This document shows positions 45,657-52,544 of a stretch of 52,544 nucleotides of DNA, in pieces. Below the pieces are notes generated by a model that worked only from the letters and a program-made list of their open reading frames with translations, did no database searches and had not been told where the DNA came from. The DNA comes from Verrucomicrobiota bacterium. Its GTDB lineage: Bacteria > Verrucomicrobiota > Verrucomicrobiia > Opitutales > Opitutaceae. The position numbers and the translations under genes were made by a program. Where the stretch lies: positions 1 through 52,544 of the forward strand of contig JAFEGO010000089.1 of assembly GCA_018239845.1 (NCBI GenBank), in the 5' to 3' direction. Position 1 is the first letter of the stretch. Every line of letters begins with the position of its first letter.

Positions 45657-46760
45657 CTACAAACCGACAGGGTTCGCTTTGGTCTCCCAGCGGTCACGCA
45701 GTCGCAGGAATGGCCGCTCGACCAGCAAGTAGAGCGCGCCGCCGACGGCGAAGGCGCCGAGGGTGTAGAGAATGAAGGCCTGCACGCCGCGGCCGTCCAC
45801 CCAGCCGGGGGCGTAGGTGCGGAGCACGTGCCATGTCATCTTGTGGCTCAGGTAGAGACTGAAGGTCACCTTCGCGATCAGCTCCGCGCCGGGCACGTGG
45901 AATTTCCCCAGAAAACCGCGTTCGCTCACACTGGCCGCCACGAGCAAGGCGAAGCCCGCCGCCAGCAGCGGAAAGCCAAAAACACTCCCTGCAAAATCGC
46001 CCCGGCCCTTGGCCGCCCAGATCGCCACCGCCAGCACACCGACTGCGGCCGTCAGCATCCAGTAAGGCCGCGCCATCGCCGCCTGCCACCACGCCGGGCG
46101 GAACCATCGCACACTCGCCAGCAGCACACCCGCCAGCAGCCCATCGAGCCGCATGTAGGTCGGATAATAGATGAGCTCGACAAACTTCCCCGGGCCCCAG
46201 CCCTTCACCGGGTCGCAATAGTGCAGGTACACCCATGCGCGCGCCGCGATGCCGCCGATCATGATCAGCGCGGCGAGCGTCACCGTGATGCGCCATGAAG
46301 GCCGCCGCAGGAGCGCCCACACGAGTATCGGCATCACGAGGTAAAAATGCTCCTCCACGCACAGCGACCACGCGTGCGAAAACGTCTCGTTGTGCCGGTA
46401 ATCGATCAGGAAGTTTTCCGTGAACGTGAGAAATTTCCACGCCGGCTCGATCCCTTTCGCCTCCCGAAACTGCGGCACGGCGAAATACAACGCCACCACC
46501 ACCCAGTACACCGGCAAGATGCGCAGCGCCCGCCGGCGATAAAACTCCACCCAGCCCGGCACCTGCCCCTGCGCGTAGCTCTTCAGCAGCTGCGACCCGA
46601 TGAGGTAGCCGCTGAGCACGAAAAACAGGTCCACACCCATCCAACCCTGCCGGCCGATCGCGGGCCACGGGTTGCCCAGATTCAGGATCCAGCCGTGGAA
46701 AAGCAGCACCCACAAAATCGCGATCGCGCGCAGAAGATCGAGTCCGGGGTAGCGTTTCAT
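45657..46760 (-). CDS. Acyltransferase-3 family membrane protein (OafA/YrhL-like)
   Basis: 367 residues with about ten membrane helices. The N-terminal block is YPGLDLLRAIAILWVLLFHG with the catalytic-type histidine, followed by GVDLFFVLSGYLIGSQLL, YRRRALRILPVYWVVV and FSHAWSLCVEEHFYLVMPIL. The family O-acylates exported sugars such as O-antigen or exopolysaccharide. The ATG at 46760 is used; the in-frame codon before it is TTG. It stands alone, next to a partial tRNA, and would be the last chromosomal gene before the presumed island boundary. Confidence 0.92.
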   Translation of the reverse strand: MKRYPGLDLLRAIAILWVLLFHGWILNLGNPWPAIGRQGWMGVDLFFVLSGYLIGSQLLKSYAQGQVPGWVEFYRRRALRILPVYWVVVALYFAVPQFREAKGIEPAWKFLTFTENFLIDYRHNETFSHAWSLCVEEHFYLVMPILVWALLRRPSWRITVTLAALIMIGGIAARAWVYLHYCDPVKGWGPGKFVELIYYPTYMRLDGLLAGVLLASVRWFRPAWWQAAMARPYWMLTAAVGVLAVAIWAAKGRGDFAGSVFGFPLLAAGFALLVAASVSERGFLGKFHVPGAELIAKVTFSLYLSHKMTWHVLRTYAPGWVDGRGVQAFILYTLGAFAVGGALYLLVERPFLRLRDRWETKANPVGL

Positions 46761-46848
46761 CAAGGCCCGCCAGCGAGAGGAAACGCCGCCGCGCCGTCGA
46801 CCAGAATGCCGAAAAACTTACTCACAATCCCGGCACCGGAGCGAAGAC

Positions 46849-46898
46849 TGGTGGGCCCACTGGGATTCGAACCCAGAACCAAGGGATTATGAGTCCCC
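46849..46898 (-). pseudogene. 3' half of a CAU-anticodon tRNA (tRNA-Met or tRNA-Ile2), attachment-site remnant
   Basis: On the minus strand there is an anticodon arm GGGGA-CTCATAA-TCCCT, a 5-nt variable loop, a T arm CTGGG-TTCGAAT-CCCAG, the 3' acceptor strand TGGGCCC, discriminator A and CCA. The 26 bases that should form the 5' acceptor strand (expected GGGCCCA) and D arm are instead unrelated sequence. Half-tRNAs of this kind are left at one end of elements inserted by tyrosine recombinases. It is not a functional tRNA. Confidence 0.85.
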
Positions 46899-47232
46899 TC
46901 AGCCCATCCACTGCATTCCATGGCAATTTTCGGAGACCTTAGCAATTCGTTGTGCTGTTTGGTGAAGTATACAATGGAGCTAAATGGACTCGCATGAACT
47001 CACCTGAAGAACGGCTATTTGACCGATAAGAAACCGATAAGAATAAATTTAACATTTTATCGGCGGAGGACCGCAGTGTTTTCGATGAAATGTCCCACCT
47101 TGGGCTAATTTCACGGCCGAACGGCGGGAGCTAGAGTACGGTCCCAAGGGCCCGTAGAAAGCAAATCTTAGTCCGGTTCATGCTTTGATATCACTGGGCT
47201 CAAATGGCTCAAAATAAATTCAGGAATGATAC
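46899..47232. other. AT-rich non-coding stretch beside the half-tRNA, probable att arm region
   Basis: No gene is seen in this 334-bp stretch. 46981-47060 is only about 34% G+C, far below the surroundings. It contains ACCGATAAG twice (47022-47030 and 47033-47041, 11 bp apart) and the inverted copy TTATCGG at 47057-47063. Phased short repeats next to a recombination core resemble the arm sites bound by phage-type integrases. No integrase gene lies nearby in this window. Confidence 0.6.
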
Positions 47233-50181
47233 CTAAAGTAGAGCTGCGTATAAAATTTCCACTGGGTGCAACGCAGTGCGGCCAGTGGCATCGTGGATTT
47301 GGTGCCGGCAACTCGTACCGGGCGCGGCGATAAGAACTTCGGCGGCCGCGTCTCGCACGGCAGGGAAGAGGACGAGTTCGCCGATTTGCTGGGAGATCTT
47401 AAAATGCTCCGCCTCATAACCGAAAGAGCCGGCCATGCCGCAGCAACCACTGGGAATGACGGTCACCTTATAGCCGGCGGGCAGCTCAAGCATCCTGACG
47501 GTCGGGACGAGTGACGAGAGTGCCTTCTGATGGCAATGGCCATGCAGTTTGATCGCGCGGGGACCGGCCCGGAATGAGGCCTGCGTGATACGGCCGGCAT
47601 CGGCCTCGCGGGCGATGAACTCGTCGATGAGCAGCGCGTTTTCTGCAAGCCTCTGCGAGGCATCGAGCAGAGCGGCGGGCATGAGGTCGGGATATTCGTC
47701 ACGGAAGCCGAGGATCGCCGATGGCTCGAGGCCGATGAGGGGGGTCTGCTCGGTCACAACGTCCTTCAGCCACTCGACGTTGCGGATCGCAAGTTTCTGC
47801 GCATCGCGGATCAGCCCTTTGGAAAAATGCGCGCGGCCGCTTTCCACGTGTCTGGGGATGATGACTTCGTAACCGAGCCGGTTGAGCAGCTCGACGGCTT
47901 TGATGCCGATTGGCGTATCGCTGTAGTTGGTGAACTCGTCGCAAAAAAGAAAGACCCGGCCGTTGGGATAAACCTGCGGTGATCGATCGGCGTGCTTGCG
48001 GTGCCAGGCCGCCAGCGTCGTGCGATGCAGAAGCGGCAAGCTGCGTTGCGGCGCGAAACCGCAAAGACGTTTGATGACACCTGCCAAGGCGGGCCTTCCG
48101 ACAGTGAAATTATAGACGCGCGGGGCGAGTGCGGCCACGCGCATCGCCTTGGAAAAACCGGCCATCAGGCGCGAGCGCAGCGGCACGCCGTTGGCATCAT
48201 GGTAGTGCTGCTGCCACTCAGCCTTGAGCCGCGCTACATCGACGTTGGACGGGCACTCGGATTTGCACCCTTTACAGGAGAGGCAGAGATCCATCACCTC
48301 CTTCACCTGCGCGCTGTCCCAGGCGTCGAACCCGTCGCGCGCGTCGGTGAGCACCTGGCGGAGCAGGTTGGCACGGGCGCGCGTCGTATCCCGTTCGTTC
48401 CGCGTGGCCATGTAGCTCGGGCACATCGTGCCGCCCATGAGGTGGCTCTTGCGGCACTCGCCGACGCCGTTGCACTTCTCTGCGGCGCGAAGCACGCCGC
48501 GGGCTTCGCGAAAATTAAAAACCGTCGTGGGTTCCGGGATCGCGTGACCCGGCCTGTGCCGCAAGGCCATATCCATCGGCGGGCTGTCGATGATCTTGCC
48601 GGGATTGAAGATGCCGTGCGGGTCGAAGGTCTGTTTTATCCGGTGCATCATCGCGTAGCATTCCGGACCGATCATAAAGGGGATGAACTCGCCGCGCAGG
48701 CGGCCGTCGCCGTGTTCGCCGGAGAGAGAGCCGCGGTATTTTTTGACGAGCTGCGCGACGTCGGTGGCGATGTTGCGGAAGGATCGCAGGCCCTCGGATG
48801 TTTTCAGGTCAAAGAGCGGGCGCGTGTGCAATTCACCTGCGCCGGCATGCGCGTAATAAACGGAGTCGAGGCCGTACTTGTCGCGCAGGAGTGCGTCGAA
48901 CTCGGCGATGTAGGCCGGCAAATCCTCGACCGCAACGGCGGTGTCCTCGACCACTTCGCGGGGTTTGGCATCGCCCGGGATGTTCATCATCAGGCCCTGG
49001 CCGGCGCGGCGGAGATCCCAGACCTTGCTGGCGTCGTCGCCCCAGAGCACGGGGAAGGCGTAGCCGAGGCCGGCGGCGCGCAGTTCGGCCTCAATGGTCT
49101 GCATCACGGCCACGATGGCCGCACCCGGCACGAGGCGCACCTCGATGACGAGGACGGCCCCGGGATCGCCTTGAAGGAAGAAGCGGTTCTTCGCCTGCCC
49201 GAGGTTAGCTTTGGTGCAATCGAGGATGTGACGGTCGATCAGTTCGCAGCCGAACAGCCGGTGGCGCATCGCGATGAGCGTCGCATGGAGCGCCTCCTGG
49301 ACGCTGGCAAAGTGCGCGCACATCAATGCGCCCGGCGGCGGCAAGGGCTCGACATTAAGCTCGAACTCCACCCCGAAAAACAGCGTACCCTCCGAGCCGG
49401 CGAGCAGTTGACAGAGGTTGAAAGGCCGGTCGGATGACGGATCGAAGACGTTGCAGTCCATCAGCCGGTCGAGCGCGTAGCCGGTATTGCGACGCGTGAC
49501 GGAGGGCTTCGGGTAATTTTCCCGGATGAGCGCGCGGTTCCTCGCGTTGCCGAGCAGGTCGCGCACGGTGCGATAGATCCGGGTTTCCAGCGTATCGGGC
49601 GCAGCGCATTTTCCCTCGAACTCCTCCGCGGTCAGCGGACCGAAAGTCGCCTCCGAGCCGTCGCTGAGAAACCCGCGGACGGAAACCACGTGTTCGCGCG
49701 TGGTGCCGTGGACGATGGAGTTGGCCCCGCAGGAATTATTGCCGAACATGCCACCGATCATCGCACGGTTGGCGGTGGAGGTTTCCGGCGTGAAGAACAG
49801 CCCGTGCGGCTGGAGGGCGAGGTTGAGTTCGTTGCGCACAACTCCCGGCTGCACGCGGACACGGCGGCGCGGCTCGTCGATCGCGATGAGGCGATTCAGG
49901 TACCGGCCCACATCGACGACGAGGCCGGAGCCCACGACCTGACCGGCGAGGGAGGTGCCGGCCGTGCGGGGGATGAGGCCGAGCTGGTGCGTCTGCGCGA
50001 ATCCGATCAACGCGCGGAGGTCGGCCTCGGTCTTGGGCAGGGCCACGGCGAGGGGCAGCTCCTGATATTCCGAGGCGTCCGTCGCATAGAGCTGCCGCAT
50101 CGTGCGGTCGTAGTGGAGTTCGCCCGAGAGGCGGGCGGCGAGTTGCGGGAGGCCGGCATGGCCCTGCTCAATTGGTTTCAT
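47233..50181 (-). CDS. FAD-linked oxidase fused to Fe-S/CCG-domain reductase (D-2-hydroxyacid dehydrogenase type, YdiJ-like)
   Basis: 982 residues. The N-terminal FAD-binding_4 domain has IPRTAGTSLAGQVVGSGLVV and GGMFGNNSCGANSIVHGTTR. The FAD-oxidase C domain (about 280-540) has YYAHAGAGELHTRPLFDLKT and SLSGEHGDGRLRGEFI. Two ferredoxin-like motifs follow: CNGVGECRK...MCPSY and CLSCKGCKSECPSNVD. The C-terminal CCG part has LHGHCHQKAL and PSGCCGMAGSFGYE. Such fusions oxidise D-2-hydroxyacids (D-lactate, D-2-hydroxyglutarate) and pass electrons to the respiratory chain. It is complete, single-gene, on the island side of the half-tRNA and divergent from the glycosidase gene. Confidence 0.93.
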   Translation of the reverse strand: MKPIEQGHAGLPQLAARLSGELHYDRTMRQLYATDASEYQELPLAVALPKTEADLRALIGFAQTHQLGLIPRTAGTSLAGQVVGSGLVVDVGRYLNRLIAIDEPRRRVRVQPGVVRNELNLALQPHGLFFTPETSTANRAMIGGMFGNNSCGANSIVHGTTREHVVSVRGFLSDGSEATFGPLTAEEFEGKCAAPDTLETRIYRTVRDLLGNARNRALIRENYPKPSVTRRNTGYALDRLMDCNVFDPSSDRPFNLCQLLAGSEGTLFFGVEFELNVEPLPPPGALMCAHFASVQEALHATLIAMRHRLFGCELIDRHILDCTKANLGQAKNRFFLQGDPGAVLVIEVRLVPGAAIVAVMQTIEAELRAAGLGYAFPVLWGDDASKVWDLRRAGQGLMMNIPGDAKPREVVEDTAVAVEDLPAYIAEFDALLRDKYGLDSVYYAHAGAGELHTRPLFDLKTSEGLRSFRNIATDVAQLVKKYRGSLSGEHGDGRLRGEFIPFMIGPECYAMMHRIKQTFDPHGIFNPGKIIDSPPMDMALRHRPGHAIPEPTTVFNFREARGVLRAAEKCNGVGECRKSHLMGGTMCPSYMATRNERDTTRARANLLRQVLTDARDGFDAWDSAQVKEVMDLCLSCKGCKSECPSNVDVARLKAEWQQHYHDANGVPLRSRLMAGFSKAMRVAALAPRVYNFTVGRPALAGVIKRLCGFAPQRSLPLLHRTTLAAWHRKHADRSPQVYPNGRVFLFCDEFTNYSDTPIGIKAVELLNRLGYEVIIPRHVESGRAHFSKGLIRDAQKLAIRNVEWLKDVVTEQTPLIGLEPSAILGFRDEYPDLMPAALLDASQRLAENALLIDEFIAREADAGRITQASFRAGPRAIKLHGHCHQKALSSLVPTVRMLELPAGYKVTVIPSGCCGMAGSFGYEAEHFKISQQIGELVLFPAVRDAAAEVLIAAPGTSCRHQIHDATGRTALHPVEILYAALL

Positions 50182-50378
50182 GAAGGGTCGGACGGATTAA
50201 ACCACCAACCGCCGGCGCATGCTACGACTGCGGGCGCAATCGCTGGTACTATTGGCTCCGGCGCGGCCGGCCTCCGCGTTGAGACATCAATGCCAACGTT
50301 TGAGCCGCTAGGCGTAGCGCCGCACTCGCGCGCCCCGGTAACGTAGCGGTGGCTCCTCCCCCACCCCATCCGACTTCC

Positions 50379-52544
50379 ATGAAACTGCCCCTGGTGCTCC
50401 TGCTGCTCTATTTTTCCGCCACTGCGACGACCGTAGCCGGCGAGGAATTGTTGGTTAACGGTTCGTTCGAGCAGATCGTGCACAATTTCCCCGCCGGCTG
50501 GGGCCGCACGGACGATCCCACCAGCCGCACAGTGGCGACTTGGGGCATCGATGAAGGCCCTGCGAGTCCGCATGCCCTGAAGATCGACTGCACGACGTTG
50601 TCCAAGGCTCCGGCCTCCGCATCGGCCGATGTTTTTCAAAAGGGCGTCGCCCTCTCTCCTGGCCAGAAGTATATCCTCACGTTCCAGGCCAAGGGCGCTC
50701 CGTTCGGGACTGTGGCGGCGACGGTAGGCATCGGCAACGCGACCCGGGCAAATCCGTCCTTATTCACCGCAGCCATCCCGCTCACCGCGGCCTGGGCTCC
50801 ATACCGGTTCGAGTTTATCACGCCGGGAAAATCCGGGAATGCACCCGCCGTGCTCTGGTTCACCCTCAACACGGAAGGCACGCTCTGGCTCGACGATGTC
50901 TCGCTGACCGGCAGCAGTGACAAGCCGCTAGCCCAGGACAAGCCGCCGAAACTTGAGCCGAGAGTCGCGCCGGGCCATTCCCGGAATCTCGTGCCGAACG
51001 GCTCGTTCGAAGCCGGCACCGATGGCTGGTTGTCCCTGGGCACGGCGCTGCGCTTCGGCGGCAACGTCGCCGGCTTGTACGGCACGGTCGAAGCCAGCGA
51101 GGGAGGCGAAGGCCGCCACGCCTTCAAGCTCACCCTCGGGCCGGGCGCGACACCCGAGACGTATTTCGACTGCTGGCCGCCGGAACATGTCCTACAGCAA
51201 CGCCTGCTGACCGCCAATCGCGGCTGGATCAGCGTGGAGCCCGGCCACACTTACACCCTGTCGGCGTGGATGCGCTCCGACCAAGCGCGCGTCCAAGGCG
51301 TGCTCCAGTTTAATTTCAACGGCGACGCCCGCACGGAGACACAGCACCTGGCCAAGTGCTTTCCGCTGACGGACAAGTGGCAGCGTTTCTCCTACACCGT
51401 GACCGCGCCATCGGACAGTGTTTACATCGCCGTCGGCCCGGACGCGCAGGGCGTGTCCGCCCTCGAGGACATCACGGTTTGGACGGATGCCGTGCAGTTG
51501 GAGGCCGGCGAAACGCCGACGGCCTACGTCGCCTACAACCCCGTGGAACTAGGCTTTGCCTCCGGGCGATACGGGAATGTGTTCACCGCCGGGACTCCGG
51601 CCGTGATCCAGCTGTCCGCGAGCAACCATGAGGCCCATTCAGTCGATCTGACCGTGGCGCTCCGGCTCACCGACTACTGGGGGCAGGAGCATATGCGGCA
51701 AAGCATTCGAATCCAAATTCCCACGACGGGTGATATTGCCCGGCCGCTTGCGCTGGAACTCCCCCCGGGGTTCTACCGGGCGCATTTCTCGTGGACGGTG
51801 GCAGGCCGGGACTACACCGAGACCATGCCGCTCGCAGTCATCGCGCCCTACGCGCACCACGACTCGCCCTTTGGCGTGAATCACGGCCCGACGACCGCGG
51901 AAGCCTGCCGTCAGCTAAACCAAGCCGGCATCACCTGGGTCAGGGATTGGTCGGTGAACTGGCAGTGGGCCGAGCCCAAGCCCGGGACGGTTTCGTTTGC
52001 CGCCATCGATCCGCAAATCGCACGCGTGCACGCCGCCGGCCTGAATCTGCTGAGCCTCCTGCCGTCGAACCCGTCCACCAACTGGGCCTCGGAGGCGCCG
52101 GACACTGTCCCGGGCCAACTGTGGTACCGCCTGGCCTACGCACCGAAGGATCCAAAGTTGCTGAATGCCTTCATCGCCCAGGCGGCCGCCCGATACAAAG
52201 GCACGGTCTCGTATTGGGAATTTCTCAACGAGCCGCTGTGGGTGCCGGATTTCTGCCTGCCGCAGAAAGGCGGTTATACCGTCCCCACTTACCTCGCGCT
52301 GCTCAAGGGCGCGGCCAACGCCATCCGTTCGGCCAATCCGCAGGCCAAGATCATCGGCGGCCTGGCGATCCAATCGGAGATGCCCATGGGCGATGAATTC
52401 ATCAAGGCCGGCGGGCTCGATTACGTGGATATTCTCAACATCCACCCCTACCCCGGGACGCGCACGCCGGAGAGTTTCATCCCCGACTTGGAGCGGATCA
52501 ACCGCGTGATGCAGGAGCACGGCACCCGAAAGCCCATCTGGGCG
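50379..52544 (+). CDS. Secreted glycoside hydrolase with two CBM4/9-like domains (3' end outside window)
   Basis: 722 residues are visible and the frame is still open at the window end. A signal peptide (MKLPLVLLLLYFSATATTVA) is followed by two beta-sandwich carbohydrate-binding modules, each opening with the CBM4/9 phrase: LLVNGSFEQ (about 24-165) and LVPNGSFEAGTDGW (about 205-385). A linker beta region leads into a (beta/alpha)8 domain from about residue 487 (DSPFGVNHGPTTAEACRQLN). The acid/base glutamate is probably E618 in YWEFLNEPLW; VDILNIHPYPGTRTPE lies further on. The clan GH-A nucleophile would be beyond the end. It is likely a GH39/GH5-like polysaccharidase; the substrate is not known. 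Confidence 0.88.
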   Translation, partial: MKLPLVLLLLYFSATATTVAGEELLVNGSFEQIVHNFPAGWGRTDDPTSRTVATWGIDEGPASPHALKIDCTTLSKAPASASADVFQKGVALSPGQKYILTFQAKGAPFGTVAATVGIGNATRANPSLFTAAIPLTAAWAPYRFEFITPGKSGNAPAVLWFTLNTEGTLWLDDVSLTGSSDKPLAQDKPPKLEPRVAPGHSRNLVPNGSFEAGTDGWLSLGTALRFGGNVAGLYGTVEASEGGEGRHAFKLTLGPGATPETYFDCWPPEHVLQQRLLTANRGWISVEPGHTYTLSAWMRSDQARVQGVLQFNFNGDARTETQHLAKCFPLTDKWQRFSYTVTAPSDSVYIAVGPDAQGVSALEDITVWTDAVQLEAGETPTAYVAYNPVELGFASGRYGNVFTAGTPAVIQLSASNHEAHSVDLTVALRLTDYWGQEHMRQSIRIQIPTTGDIARPLALELPPGFYRAHFSWTVAGRDYTETMPLAVIAPYAHHDSPFGVNHGPTTAEACRQLNQAGITWVRDWSVNWQWAEPKPGTVSFAAIDPQIARVHAAGLNLLSLLPSNPSTNWASEAPDTVPGQLWYRLAYAPKDPKLLNAFIAQAAARYKGTVSYWEFLNEPLWVPDFCLPQKGGYTVPTYLALLKGAANAIRSANPQAKIIGGLAIQSEMPMGDEFIKAGGLDYVDILNIHPYPGTRTPESFIPDLERINRVMQEHGTRKPIWA

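Noticed and set aside
46849..46924. A complete tRNA-Met gene
   Set aside because: The 26 nt that should form the 5' acceptor strand and D arm do not pair with the 3' strand and contain no D arm; only the 3' half is real. A group I intron is also unlikely because the anticodon arm is uninterrupted.
46760..46945. A 61-codon minus-strand frame over the half-tRNA
   Set aside because: Its translation (PLVLGSNPSGPT) is the usual meaningless reading of a tRNA T-arm.

Overview
The window is a GC-rich bacterial chromosome segment (third codon positions almost all G or C) coding densely on both strands. The most likely source is a verrucomicrobium of the Opitutaceae type. This is inferred from the combination of a PEP-CTERM protein, a giant delta-60-repeat surface protein, GH116 and sialate-esterase glycan enzymes, and short intergenic inverted repeats built from phrases such as 'cgtgtatttcgtggtt'. 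No ribosomal RNA or taxonomic marker is present to prove it.

Layout. 0-3.4 kb (-): a three-gene cassette of SGNH hydrolase-like protein, SxtJ-like membrane protein and NodU/TobZ-type carbamoyltransferase, the last cut by the window start. 3.4-5.5 kb (-): PadR repressor, single-heme cytochrome-like protein and ChrA chromate transporter, with a perfect palindrome 2 bp upstream of the padR start. 5.5-10.7 kb (-): response regulator, histidine kinase, MgtA Mg2+ ATPase and an outer-membrane-like protein. 10.8-12.8 kb (+): iron-sulfur photolyase coupled to TspO. 12.9-18.5 kb: PEP-CTERM protein, tRNA-Glu, purC, a palindromic repeat cluster, cinA, uvrC (with an unusual loss of the cysteine cluster) and a small membrane protein. 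18.6-28.3 kb: sialate O-acetylesterase, a 2048-residue delta-60 repeat protein and a MuiA-like DUF4139 protein. 28.3-35 kb: a degenerate site-2-protease-like protein, an APH-fold kinase with an altered catalytic loop, a small beta-barrel, a periplasmic peroxiredoxin, a lipoprotein, a kinase-like gene with a reading-frame switch, and a CNNM/CorC-type protein.

35-41.5 kb is a sugar region: D-lyxose isomerase-like cupin (+) facing a minus-strand run of nucleotidyltransferase, GH116 glycosidase, NahK-like anomeric kinase and PIG-L deacetylase. Together these could release a beta-linked sugar, phosphorylate it at C1 and activate it to an NDP-sugar. Inverted repeats of a common vocabulary occupy almost every gap here. 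41.6-46.8 kb holds a PhyH dioxygenase, a GNAT, an alpha/beta hydrolase, an SDR/NTF2 pair divergent from an HxlR regulator, and an acyltransferase.

At 46.85 kb there is only the 3' half of a CAU-anticodon tRNA, followed by about 330 bp of AT-rich non-coding DNA with 11-bp-phased direct repeats. This looks like the attachment-site end of an integrated element. Beyond it lie a large FAD/Fe-S oxidoreductase and a secreted two-CBM glycoside hydrolase that runs off the window; both may belong to that island.
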